A stretch of DNA of 20,877 nt, from contig JABYQR010000550.1 in assembly GCA_022592445.1 (NCBI GenBank), positions 1 through 20,877 of the forward strand. The letters run 5' to 3'. The translations under genes and the position numbers were made by a program. Below are positions 1 through 10,367 of this stretch, piece by piece (position 1 is the stretch's first letter; every line of letters begins with the position of its first letter). Source of the DNA: Cytidiella melzeri. Lineage: Eukaryota; Basidiomycota; Agaricomycetes; Polyporales; Irpicaceae. The notes beneath the pieces are model-generated. The model saw only the letters and a program-made list of their open reading frames with translations, ran no database searches and was not told where the DNA came from.

Positions 1-2
1 GA

Positions 3-2090
3 AAGTTTGACATGATCTGCGTTATCATTGATCAGTTCACGTCGATGGTACATCTCGTGCCCACTCAGCAGACTTACGGGGCCAAGCAGATCGCCGAGGT
101 GATTTTTGAAACGGTGTATAAACTGCATGGTCTACCAGAGCGGATTATTAGTGATAGGGACAGCTTGTTCACTAGTATATTCTGGAAAGAATTACACTCA
201 CTGTTGGGAACCGAGCTTTGACTATCATCAGCGTATCATCCTCAGACGGACGGTGCCACCAAACGCGCAAATCGCACAATGACTCAAATGTTGAGGCAGT
301 GTATGAGCTCCGATCAAACGGACTGGGTGCAGAAGTTACCTGCAATCGAGTTAGCTATGAATATGGCCCGTTCCGACACAACCGGTTTCTCACCATTTTT
401 CCTGAACTACGGGCAGATGCCTCGTACGCTCGTCTGGGACCATCAGTCCGAATATCCCGGAGTGCGGAGATTTGCGCTACAGATGAAGCAGGCGATTATG
501 GCGGCACACGACGCAATAATAGCAGCTCGTGCGTTGCAGACGGCACAGGCCAATAAGCACCGACGGAATGTACCTGAGTTCAAAGAAGGAACGTTAGTAT
601 ACCTGTCAACAAAGAACTTATGGCTTCCAAAAGGACGAGCTCGTAAGTTGGTCCCAAAGTATATTGGGCCATTCGCGATCACAAAGGTGATCGCGCCTGG
701 GGCTTCGTACCAGCTTGATCTGTCTGACGAGTTGAAGGCGAGGGGAATACACGACATGTTCCATGCATCGTTACTGAGGCCCCATATACCAAATGATGAC
801 AGACGTTTCCCAGGCAGAAAGTTTCACCGTCTGCCTGGTTTCGGAGAACAGCCACGAGAATGGAGCGTCGACCGTATATTGTCCCATAGTGGGAAGGGCA
901 GTGCAGCGGAATTTGAGGTACAGTGGTCCACGGGGGATGTGACCTGGACCCCGTATTTCGACATCAAACACCTGCAGGCATTTGACGAGTACTGTGAGGC
1001 ATTAGGTATCAATGGTATAAGTCAGCTACCACCAAAACCCGACCGAGATGAAGGAAACGACTCAGGAGTGGCAGCTTGCGGAGTGGCGATAGACCGTCGT
1101 GGTTATCATAGTGCAAGAGTGGCAACCTCCACCGCGCCTGGCGCAAAACCGAGTGGCCCGAGTGGCACATTGTCGAGTGGCACATTGTCGAGTGGCATAA
1201 CCACCAATGGAGGGCGTAAGTGGCACCAGAAAAAACACTATAAGAGAGGGAGAGGTGGAGGTCAGAACGACAGAGCATCTTGTTCGAACATAACTCACCA
1301 GCATATCCGCAATCCCAGTCCTCTCGATCATCACAACATGCCCCGAGTTGCATCCGATTTCACTGCTGAAGACGGCCTGAAGTGGGAGAGATACGCTGAA
1401 AAGTGTAAGCTTTTCCATGCAGGCAAGGCAAATCACCCCGGTGCACCACCAGAGGGCTACATCAGCGTATACCGAGCGATCAAGCAAAAGTACGCGCCTT
1501 TGCCAGACGATGTCCCATCTCTCTGTTACCCTCGCGCTCCGACCTCTGGTCCCGCGGTATCCATGTCTGACACCGCATTTGGCGAGTGGATGCGGATGCA
1601 AGAGCAGACCCAAGCGCATTTGCTCCACGCATTACAGATGACACAGGAACAGGCGAGAGATCGTTGTCCTACTGATCAGGGTAGATCCAGGGGTCCCGGT
1701 GGCTTCAGAGGAGGTCCAGGTGGCTTCAAAGGAGGTCGAGGGGGATATCGGGGAGATTGAGGCAAGAAAGAAAAGGGTGCTCACCATCCTAAAAACTTCG
1801 CTGAACAAGTCTCTCCTCCACGCGAACCGAAGGTCAAATCCTATGATCGTCGCAAGGACCGCTGTAAGCAACAGCGAGAACAGAGGGCAAATAACCAAGT
1901 CCCTGTGTTGGAGGGTGAGTTATACATCAGGGGAATCATAAAAGGGATGTTTGACTCAGCTGGAAATTTTCAGCCGGTCCATCCAACGCCTACGACATCG
2001 ACATCCAAGAAGGATCGTCGGGAACCTTTACCCCGCTCGGTGAAGACGAATTCACGACGAGCTACGACCTCATTGACGACTCCGAACTGA
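3..2090 (+). pseudogene. Ty3/gypsy element A polyprotein, 3' part: integrase core, chromodomain, RGG-tailed extension (broken)
   Basis: This is the end of a chromovirus-type gypsy Pol, entering the window inside the integrase catalytic core. One reading frame runs from base 3 to 2090 and is cut by two in-frame TGA codons, at 219-221 and 1758-1760. Visible in order: the core segment with the second catalytic Asp (motif IISDRDSLF); the block SSAYHPQTDGATKRANR, where the catalytic Glu expected in QTERxNR is Lys, so the enzyme should be dead; the MFHASLLRPHIP motif that ends integrase; and a chromodomain-like block around 870-1000 (WSVDRIL, FEVQWSTGDVTW). It continues about 360 codons beyond the chromodomain, with a Ser/Gly stretch from a 15-bp tandem repeat at 1161-1197, a charged segment, and an RGG/FRGG box at about 1681-1757. 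The integrase assignment is firm. The function of the extension is unknown. Confidence 0.85.
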
Positions 2091-2140
2091 TGGGATGTGC
2101 ATGAGCAGGGAGGTCTTGTTCACAAGACCTGGAGGGCGAA

Positions 2141-2680
2141 TGTAAGGACTAAGCGCCTCCCATCAGATCCGGACGCCACAAAGGTACAGAAGGAACGAGT
2201 TCATCACCCTCGTGTTCTGGGAGATCGGGTGGCATCCAATACCACCACCTCGACTTGACTTGCCTCACCTCGTGTACCGTCTCATAACAAATATCTTTCT
2301 TCATTCGCGCTCGTATGCCACTCATCCTCGCACTCTCGCCACTCCCCTCTCGCGCCAAGGCACTCGACGACACTCGTGTTTCTCATTCATACCGTTTATC
2401 TCTTTGTAAGTACATACTCGTGTTTCTTTACTTTGTAAAAACCCCTACTCGTAGTTACCTCGCCTCCTTCATATGCCACTAACTCGGGTAATTGTAGATT
2501 ACCGCTCGTTGTATATAAGTAGTACGATGTAAGGGGAGAAAATCCCAAGAACTTCGAATCGACTATCATTCCTACTCACTTTGTTCGACCCTCGAAGACT
2601 CTTCTCATGTTTCTCACCGCTTCCCGACGACAACCGCGCTTCCCAGCTCTATCTCGCCGAGAACGCACCAAGAACTCACA
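2141..2680 (+). repeat. Probable 3' LTR of gypsy element A
   Basis: After the polyprotein ends at 2090, a purine-rich tract (GGAGGGCGAA, 2131-2140) that fits a polypurine tract is followed at once by TGTAAGGACT, an LTR-like 5' end. The following 540 bases have no long ORF and contain a TATA-like TGTATATAAGT at about 2511. A possible end is ...ACTCACA at 2680. The 5' LTR lies outside the window, so neither boundary can be confirmed by comparison. The start is better supported than the end. Confidence 0.5.
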
Positions 2681-3038
2681 GTGCGCTGCTAAGACCTAAT
2701 GGCGCTGTCAGACCTCTGAGTACCTAAGACACAAGCATCGAGCAAGTGAGCCCAAGGTGTGAAGGAAGAGAGCACAATGGTAGTATAACTGTTCCTAAGA
2801 CACAAGTGTCGGGCGAGTGAGCTAAGTACAGAGTCAGCATATGTACTTACTGCAAGTGCAAGGGAGATGAACCTTACCCCAAGGTGTGAAGGAAGAGAGC
2901 ACAATGGGGGGAAAAATAGTACAACGAGAGACAGCTTGATAAAGAAATGATAATCAAGAAGGCTGTGTCTGCAGGAATGAGGCTACACTAACATGTGATT
3001 CATATATGATGAGAACAATAAAACCAACAAGGGAACCT
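2681..3038. repeat. Unassigned stretch with two interleaved direct-repeat pairs
   Basis: No gene is seen here. One repeat pair is 2723-2751 and 2794-2822 (29 bp, starting CCTAAGACACAAG, a few mismatches). The other is 2752-2780 and 2879-2907 (29 bp, identical, starting CCAAGGTGTGAAGG). The second copy runs into a purine tract, GGGGGGAAAAA. The stretch lies between the end of gypsy A's LTR and the 3' end of the copia B LTR. It may be the original flank of copia B or a remnant of another element. Confidence 0.6.
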
Positions 3039-4130
3039 TGTAACAAAGTGGAAGTTGTGTGCAAGGGGTAGAGGCTTGTCAAAGCGAGATTGTATCGCTG
3101 ATTATCGGACATTGGATCTATGGACAATGTAGATTAGATATGTAGATAGATAAGATCAGATAGTACATAGCATGTGATTCCACCATTCTTATGGTCACAC
3201 ACGATGCAATACTTGCACCATATGGCACCGTGTTCCAGTAGTTTCCATGACTGAATAGCAGAAGTACCATGAGGCTTCTGCATGACTCATATTTCATATA
3301 CCAAATGTATTGAGCTTACTAAAGGCTCAGTCAGCACCATTCAGGTATGTAGGATGCTCAGTCATCGCTTACATTCTCTATTCAGTAGTATTAGCAAGCA
3401 GGACTGTGCATTACCAATCATTACTCATAGGATTACCAATCCTTACCAATCCTTACTCATATGACATTACTGTAGCATTAGTAATCTAGTTACAGACATG
3501 TATATATACCGCTCCTAGAGAGCAGAGAAATAATAAGACACTTACTCCCAGAGTTAGTTGACTCTCCTAGTCATCCCCTATACTCGTAACTTTCAAACAA
3601 GGCTGTTAAGCTTCGAAGATGAGTCTTATTTTTCTTGCTGCTTTAGCAGCTCTGCTTATATACATGTCTGTACCTACTTATGTAAGCAACTACTATACAT
3701 GTCTACTTCAGCTATTCTACTGTATTACTAAGTGCATGATTCATACATGTCTACTTCAGCTATTCTACTGTATTACTAAGTGCATGACTTATGCATGACT
3801 CATGCTATGAATGCATGACTCATTGTATGACTAGGCTCAGCACTTGTACCAGAGGTGTACATAATGAGTAAATGACTCATGCTAGTACTTGTCCTCAGAC
3901 GTACGCTTTAGGCGTCCTCTGGAGTTGTACTACGTGCTTTCCATGTCATTTTCTATGCTACTAGAACATAGGCGTACATATATGTGTAGTATCCCTATAG
4001 TGCTATACTACATAGTCTATACAACCCATATCTGTACGTCTCAGCTAATGCAATGGTTATTACTGGAGTTACTATATACAACTGCATAGTTCCCTTATCA
4101 AGACTGTGGGAACTCTGCTATCTTAAAGCG
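3039..4130 (-). mobile_element. Copia B 3' LTR, distal part (interrupted by solo LTR H)
   Basis: Read on the minus strand, this is the larger, downstream part of the 3' LTR of copia B. It matches the reverse complement of the solo LTR at 10368-10928 along its length, including the core promoter (CAGACATGTATATAAGCAG) and the terminal block ...CCACTTTGTTACA, whose end is at 3039. The rest of the LTR, its first 50 bases, is at 12709-12758. The two parts abut the 8-bp duplication TTAAAGCG (4123-4130 and 12709-12716), so one LTR was split by the insertion of element F. Solo LTR H sits inside it. The U3 part carries TGACTCA motifs at 3796, 3816 and 3873. Confidence 0.85.
3077..3599 (+). mobile_element. 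Solo LTR H (523 bp), TSD AGGCT
   Basis: The sequence starts TGTCAAAGCGAG and ends CTTTCAAACA. It is flanked by identical 5-bp duplications AGGCT at 3072-3076 and 3600-3604. Removing it rejoins the copia B LTR exactly as seen in the solo copy at 10368-10928. It has a TATA box at about 3500 (CATGTATATATACC). The promoter module downstream of the TATA resembles that of the B-family LTR (CAGACATGTATATA followed by AATAATAAGAC), so the two LTR families may be distantly related. No internal retroelement sequence remains, as expected after LTR-LTR recombination. Confidence 0.9.
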
Positions 4131-4301
4131 AGCTACTAGCAAACGAAGGGTAATACTATTGCGTTAGCGGTCAGTAGTAGGAATGTTTCGTATATAAAAG
4201 GGAATTACCAGCAAACGAAAGATTTCAAGAGGAAGCGGCAAGGACGGCGAACAATGAGAGTGAGACAGGAGTGATGAAAGCGAAAAGGCGAGGCGAATGA
4301 C

Positions 4302-5134
4302 GCGCGGATTATCTCCGGCAACGTCCCCGCTCCCGCGCTCGCTGTCTACAACGATGAGCGCTGTATAGCATAATTCCATGGCTTCCCCTTCGATTCACTT
4401 AGTTCTTTTTGGCTATATAGGGTAATCAAGTGTGTAGAATACGATTATGAAGTCCGATTCAATAATTACTTGATACATCTCTCACTGTAGCCAGATCTGT
4501 AGTGGCCACAGGTGTGTCTGGCCCTCTGTATATACATGTACTGTTCCTAACGTCTAGTGGCTTTGTTAAATTAATTCTGGATACATATGCGAAGAATTGG
4601 TGAAGAAACAATGCTATTTGAGACAAAGGAGAAGGTGCTATGCATTGAACATGGTGGAGAATAGAGATGGGTGGCCACACATGGATCATCTTGTACAATA
4701 AATTGCACACATAATTGAAAGTGTTTTCCCATGTATATAGACGTAAAATAATGTGCCCGATTGGCGGAATAGCGGCTGGGCCGATTGTAGTGCGACTGCT
4801 CCCCTCCTGCCGCCCAAAAGGTACAAAGCGCCCTCCCACCGCGTAACCATTGGGCGCGGGCTTGGCGCACCTATCCATTCGTTTAGAGCACCCTAAAAAG
4901 CAATAGTACAAGGTATTACATTGCCCCTGCTGCCAATTCTGATGCTTCTAAGATGCTACAAAGGTGAGAAAAGGCGAAATTGACATGCTCCCAAGCACAT
5001 ATCTGCCTGTGGAGGTCCCTACAGGCTGGGGGTCTGTAGAATTCATTCAGAATAATGTTTAACATACATCATTCAGTATGTACAGTACTTTATTTGAAGG
5101 AAATAGAAGCCCTACAGCCCCAGATACATGAAAA
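4302..5134 (-). repeat. Left arm of the ~833-bp palindrome in element F
   Basis: This is the inverted copy of 5207-5240 plus 11708-12505. Reading both arms against each other I find only four or five single-base differences (near 5088, 5106, 5118, 4423, and one at the outer edge), about 99.5% identity. The centre is a 72-base loop. The longest ORF inside the arm is 150 codons (4459-4911, minus strand). It resembles no family I know and has no obvious domain, so I treat it as incidental. The outer 171 bases of F (4131-4301) are not part of the palindrome. Confidence 0.95.
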
Positions 5135-5206
5135 TGACCTGAGAGCAAAGCTGGTTTCAAGAAGCTTTGTGCCGGGTCCTTGCACATCCTGGTCTTCCTG
5201 ACGGCT
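5135..5206. other. 72-nt loop at the centre of the palindrome
   Basis: This is the only stretch between the two arms that is not self-complementary at large scale. It contains its own small stem-loop, CAAAGCT / AGCTTTG, at about 5146-5169. A transcript through both arms would form a very long hairpin capped by this loop. Confidence 0.85.
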
Positions 5207-5240
5207 TTTTCATGTATCTGGAGCTGTAGGGCTTCTAATT

Positions 5241-5475
5241 TGTCAGAGAGTGACCCGCCTCGACAGACGGAGTAGGAAGGAGAGGTGGGAAGTCGGCGAC
5301 TGTGCTATCAGCGCAATACCAAACACGGAGTATCTGCGATCACTTTACATGTGTATATATAGTCGGAACTGGCACAGGGGCAAACCATCTGTTGCTTAAC
5401 CTGTGCCAGGTACGTGCCGCATACTGTATTCAATATCATCTGTTGCTTAACCTGTGCCAGACCGTCTGATTGACA
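5241..5475 (+). repeat. 5' LTR of copia A
   Basis: It starts TGTCAGAGAG and ends GATTGACA, with a 5-bp terminal inversion TGTCA/TGACA. A TATA box lies at about 5351-5360 (GTGTATATATAG). Just downstream, CTGGCACAGG (5369-5378) can pair with either of two copies of CCTGTGCCAG. These copies sit inside a 24-bp direct repeat at 5386-5409 and 5437-5460. This puts a 10-bp stem with two alternative 3' partners near the probable start of transcription. Confidence 0.97.
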
Positions 5476-5487
5476 GGTTATGAGCCC
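5476..5487 (+). promoter_or_regulatory. Primer-binding site: initiator-Met tRNA anticodon arm (half-tRNA priming)
   Basis: GGTTATGAGCCC follows the LTR directly. Its reverse complement GGGCTCATAACC matches the anticodon stem-loop of fungal initiator tRNA-Met, with CAT being the anticodon, rather than a tRNA 3' end. Priming from an internally cut initiator tRNA is known for Drosophila copia and yeast Ty5, so the same mechanism is inferred here. Confidence 0.85.
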
Positions 5488-5570
5488 CGGTCAGCGTACA
5501 TAGCATCAGATTTGACCTACTTCCTATTGCCGCTGTACTCGCCGTTTTCCCCTATCTACAATTCATCACC

Positions 5571-7283
5571 ATGTCAGATCTCTCCAAATCAGATTCGACG
5601 AGGAACAAACTACCGAAACTCGAAGATGATGGAGATACCAATTCATACGGTACCTGGGTGATGCAAGTTGAAGCGAAACTGCGATCAATGCACTTGTGGA
5701 AGTACTTCGAAGGCCCAAATTCCATTCCCCCTAACGTCCCAAAACTCAGAAAGACCTACGAAAACAAAGTTGAGGATCCCGAGACAGGAGAAGTGACTAA
5801 GGGAATAAAGAGGGGTAACGAGGACGAAGTGGAACAGGCGGTAAAGGAGGCTGAACCATGGTATGACGCCAATATCACTGTGATAGCGCTACTGCTTGAA
5901 GCCATTCCGCGCGCGAAAATACATCTCATCGGCCGTACCAGAAGGGCTAAGGAGGCGTGGACAATCTTGCAGTCTAAGTATCGCCCCACCAATAACCTTC
6001 GCGCGGCATCTTTGCACCAGAAACTGATGAGTTTTGCCTGTACCGAGGAAATGGTCGTAAACAAATGGGTTGATAGAATGCGCTCTATCTACGTGGATCT
6101 ATGTGATCAAGATCCCAATAGACTCACGGACGCCAACTTCGTGGCGACCCTTGCCGACCTTATCCCCACCAATAACAGCTGGCGAATGTTCTCACGGACC
6201 CTTCACCACAAAATGAGCACAGCATATTCTATTGTAAGACCAATGTCATCCTCGAGGGTTATTGAATTGATCAAAGAGGAAGACTGGGCGCAGACTAGGA
6301 ACGACCTGGAGGTGGTTGCCCAAATCTATGAAACCAACACCATCTATAAGAAGCACCCCGCCATTGCCGCTAGCGCGAGCCAAGCTGGCAGTCCCACAGC
6401 CAAGCGAGTCACCGAGTGGTGCGACAACCCGCACTGCGAAAGGCCACGCGGACACCTATCAATTAATTGCATCACTTTTGGAGGAGGGAAGTGCGGGCAG
6501 TACCCTGATTGGTGGAAATGGAAGCGAGATATCCATCTGCCGCCCGCACAACGCGCACAACTACGCCTGAAGTACAAGAATGTCTCGAAGAACTTCAATT
6601 CAAAGAAGACGCAGAAAGCGGCCACAGCGAATAATGTCACCGAAGATGTAACCGCTGTTGATGCCAACACTGCGACCGCTCTGAACCAAGACAAAATCTT
6701 CCTTCTGAGTACCACCATCAATGTTGACCCTGAGAACTCAATTGCATGTCACGGTGCCGCAGTTTACGGCGATCAGACCAAACTTGCCGCAGGTTTCCAC
6801 AACTCTGGAGCTAGCCGACACATCTTCTACGACTACAATGTGTTTGCGAATTATCAGACGATTGAACCCCTGAAGGTCCGAGGGTTTGGATCCACTCTGA
6901 CAACCTCAGCTGTCGGCGTGGGGGATGTGTATCTGCACGCCAAAGTAAAGGGAAAGGAACACACCGTAAAACTATCCGACGTCCTGCATGTGCCGTCCGC
7001 ACGGATGAATCTCGTATTGCAGGGCTGCTTGGCGCGTAGAGGGGTGGGTTCGATGACGAGTAAGGGGAATCTCGTACTTGAACTCAATGGAAACGTCATC
7101 CTCACCGGGAAGCTGGACGACAGCAACTTGTATCGCAATAACGCCGAGATCCAATCTAAGACCCTGAAAGACCGTATCTCCAACCCTACGGGGCAAGGGT
7201 CTCTGCTTGAACAAATCTCTGATCCTATCGCAGCTACCACGAATATCCGGTCTCTCACACCGGATTTTTACACCGCCTACTAG
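5571..7283 (+). pseudogene. Copia A Gag and aspartic protease
   Basis: This is the N-terminal part of the copia polyprotein. Residues about 25-260 form the Gag-like domain that packages the RNA (motifs YGTWVMQVEAKL and WTILQSKY). A modified zinc knuckle follows at about 282-300 (CDNPHCERPRGHLSINC), with a GGGK motif right after it. The retroviral-type protease starts near residue 407, but its catalytic motif reads NSGAS instead of DSGAS, so the active-site Asp is lost. The ATG at 5571 has a good context (ATCACCATG) and lies 95 bases after the LTR. The frame ends at 7283 only because of a frameshift in the T-run at 7264-7269. The integrase continues in another frame. Confidence 0.85.
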
Positions 7284-8389
7284 GTCATATAGGCGTTAAA
7301 GGGCTTTCAAGAACAACCTCCGGAATGCACATCAATCCCGACAACTCAGCCCAACACTCGTGCGAAGTATGTGCTCGCGCAAACATCAAACGTCTTCCGT
7401 TTCTGAAATCTTCGAATCTCAGGGCTGATCGCCCTCTCTTCTGTATTCATCTCGACATCTGTGGCCCTTTGCCCAGTGGCTACGGTGGTGTAAAGTATTT
7501 CATGCCATGTGTGGATTGCCATGCAAGATGAAAGACTCCGCTATTCCTGAAGACGCGTGCTGATGCTCTTACTGAATTCATCAAATATAAAACCGCCGTG
7601 GAACGCTACACGGGATACAAGGTCGCGGTCATACGCGTCGATAACGCGCCGGAATTCATTTACGGCGATTTCAAGGCATTTTGCGAGAAAGAAGGAATCA
7701 CGGTAGAAAAGATTGTACCTGACGCATCACCACAGAACGGCGTAGCCGAACGAACCAACAGGATGCTGGCGTCAATGGCGCGTGCAATGCTCATCGACAG
7801 CAACCTACCTGACTTCTTCTGGCCACTGGCTGTTCAATGCGCGGCTCACATCCTCAACCGCGTAACCACAACTGCTCTACCTCCACACACAACTCCCTAC
7901 CACATTTGGAACAAACGTGACCCCGACATCTCCCACTTCCGTATCTTCAGCACACGCATCATTTCGAGGAAGACGGAGGCGGATGCGTTGAACAAGATGC
8001 AACCCCGAGGGGAGGAGGGTTGCTTTGTGGGGTACGCCCAAGATACAAAGGGTTACCTGATCTGGTTTCCTCACTCGCAAGTTGTACGTTCCCGACGCGA
8101 TGTTATCTTTCTCCACGACGAACGCGCTACAGACACTCCCACCATCCACACACCAAACACATCCCTATGGGATGACGTTCTCATGGACAACGACGCGTGT
8201 TTTCACGATAAACAAATGAGCGCTGACGCTACACCGCATCAGTACGTACCCTCTGGCATACAACCAGAGACGAGATCTGACCTCTGTCCTGCAGACACGT
8301 TGCTCGAGCGCCCTTACAGGCTGCCGAGGATCTCAGTGCCCTGGTGGGGTCAAGACCAGCTGAAGATGCAACGCAGACGCGTGAGCTGA
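7271..8389 (+). pseudogene. Copia A integrase
   Basis: This is the integrase that joins the element's DNA to the target. The HHCC zinc-binding module is present (HRLLGH near 7271, CEVC near 7361). The catalytic triad can be placed: Asp in IHLDICGP, Asp in VIRVDNAPEF, Glu in SPQNGVAERTNR. A TGA at 7529-7531 interrupts the frame just after the first Asp region. The GKEGY-like C-terminal block typical of copia integrase is recognisable as FVGYAQDTKGYLIW, about 8023-8075. The frame drifts into nonsense near 8310-8389 while RT starts in another frame. The triad residues themselves are intact. Confidence 0.85.
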
Positions 8390-9751
8390 CACGCCGGTCT
8401 CGTACACTGCCGTCCAGGTATAAGGACAGCAATGCCGAGTATTCGAGCGAGGGGGGGTTGCCGATTGACAAAGAACTAATTCTCAGCACTCTCACACACC
8501 ACGTTGAGATACAAGACCCAACTACATCCCAAATCATCGACATTCTCGCCTCTCCCATCAACAATCCAGACGCAAAGGACCCAAAGTCACTCGGAGAAGC
8601 CGAACGCAGCAAGTACTGGGAACACTGGATAGCCGCCATTCACGAAGAACTGGAGGCGCTACACGCAAAGGGAGTATACGAAGACATCGAGAGCATTCCC
8701 CACGGCCAAAAACCCGTCGAGTCAAAATGGGTCCTTCACCTCAAACGAAACTCAGACGGACATATTTCGAGGTTCAAGGTGCGACTGGTTGCCAAGGGAT
8801 TCACGCAGATCCCTGGCCAGGACTTCACATTCACATTCGCCCCCGTCGCATGCTGGGATTCCATACGAACAATACTGGCCCTAGCTGCTCACGAGGATCT
8901 CTACCTATGCCACATTGACATCAAGACCGCTTTCCTCAATGGGCCATTATCCGAGGAAATCTACATGACAAAGCTGGCAATCCTCGGGAAAGGCTATTGG
9001 CGTCTCCGGAAGGGCCTGTACGGCCTCAAGCAAGCAGGGCGTACATGGTAGCTCGAGTTCAACGAGAAGTACCAAACACTTGGATTCCGCAGGTGCGAGT
9101 CTGACTGGAGCGTGCATGTACGAGAGCGAAATGGAGTCAGGTCGATGTCGGCCACGAGCGACGACGACATACTACTGGCCACCCCTACAGAGACAGAGTC
9201 CAACGCGGTTACAGACGGGTTGAAGGGAATTTTCGACATCACCGACAACGGCGAAGTGGGATGGTTGTTGGGCTGCAAGGTGACGAGGAACCGAGTGCGT
9301 AGGACGATTCTCCTGTCCCAAGAGGCGTACACCCTATCAATACTCTGCCTCTTCAACATGGAATTCAGCAACGCTGTGAAAACACCTCTACCGCCCAAAA
9401 CAACACTGACGCGCGAAGATGAGTCGAAGACCGAGGCTGAGCGCGCCGAAGTAAAATCGCTGCCTTACTGCACACTCGTTGGTAAGGTAATGTATCTAGC
9501 CACCACCACCAGACCAGACATCGCGTACGCTGTTTGCGAACTCGCAAAGTACATGTCCTGTTATGGACCCACGCACTGGGCCGCGGCAAAACACTTACTT
9601 CGATATCTACAAGGCACTCGCTCTCTCGGTCTCACACTAGGAAACCTCGATCCAGCGTACCCCCTGTTCTACGGTTTCACAGATTCTGACTGGGGCTCCG
9701 GAGAAGGACGCAAATCAATATCCGGATACATCATGGTAGTGCACCAGTCGC
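8344..9751 (+). pseudogene. Copia A reverse transcriptase and first half of RNase H
   Basis: This is a copia-family RT. The signature blocks are SKWVLHLKRNSDG, RFKVRLVAKGFTQ, DIKTAFLNGPL (first catalytic Asp) and GLYGLKQAGRTW. An in-frame TAG at 9049-9051 follows directly, where a CAG or TAY codon would be expected. The second catalytic pair survives in SDDDILLA, but the usual YVDD is altered before the two Asp. RNase H starts with FTDSDWGSGEGRKSISGY, with its Asp residues present. Reading stops being meaningful at 9751, where solo LTR E begins. The remainder is at 11081-11502. Confidence 0.85.
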
Positions 9752-10367
9752 TGTCATGGATGGCCTGACTAGCCCTTAATTTTCGCAATTTACCTCTTGT
9801 TTTTATCTGTAAAACTCCGGGCTGCAGCTCAGTTGCAACCTTCTCTGCATAAACTCCCTTTTCACGTCTATTAAGCGCCCGTATCACGTGGCTTAGACGC
9901 TCCACACGGTCACATTACTTGCTACTACGTCACACTGGCATGTGACTTAGCTTAAGTAAGACCACATGGCTACAAACACATGGCTCAGCCCATAGCTAGG
10001 GTTTGACGTCATAGATACTGTTCACATGGGCTCCTTATTGTTCTTTCTCTATTGTTCTCTTTATGGAAGGATGTTCTCACAGGTGTGGGAATGGAATACA
10101 ATGGTTGGTCTCCTTTTAGATAGATTCTCTCACGAGTAGAGTTCTTGGCAAGGTCTAGACAATAGCTATTGTTCTCCTTTAGGTAGTTCTTTTGTTCTTC
10201 GTTCACACGGCTTCTTGCAAAGCCTGCCCTCAACATGGTCTGTGCGCAGGTCCCTGAAGTCTATATATACTGCTACATGTACGCTCCTAGCCCCCCATCT
10301 CGACATCTTGGTCTTTACTGGGCTAGGTAAGCCACCCCCTCTTGTACTATATAGCTGGTAGTACAAA

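Noticed and set aside
1062..1628. 188-codon ORF on the minus strand
   Set aside because: It is the shadow of the gypsy A frame and has no family resemblance.
4459..4911. 150-codon ORF in the left palindrome arm, identical to 11897-12349 in the right arm
   Set aside because: Identity is explained by the palindrome itself. The translation has no recognisable domain and is low in the features of a real protein. Kept only as a note under the arms.
5207..5240. Tail of the palindrome read as part of the copia 5' flank only
   Set aside because: It is the inner start of the right arm, and it continues after the 3' LTR at 11708.
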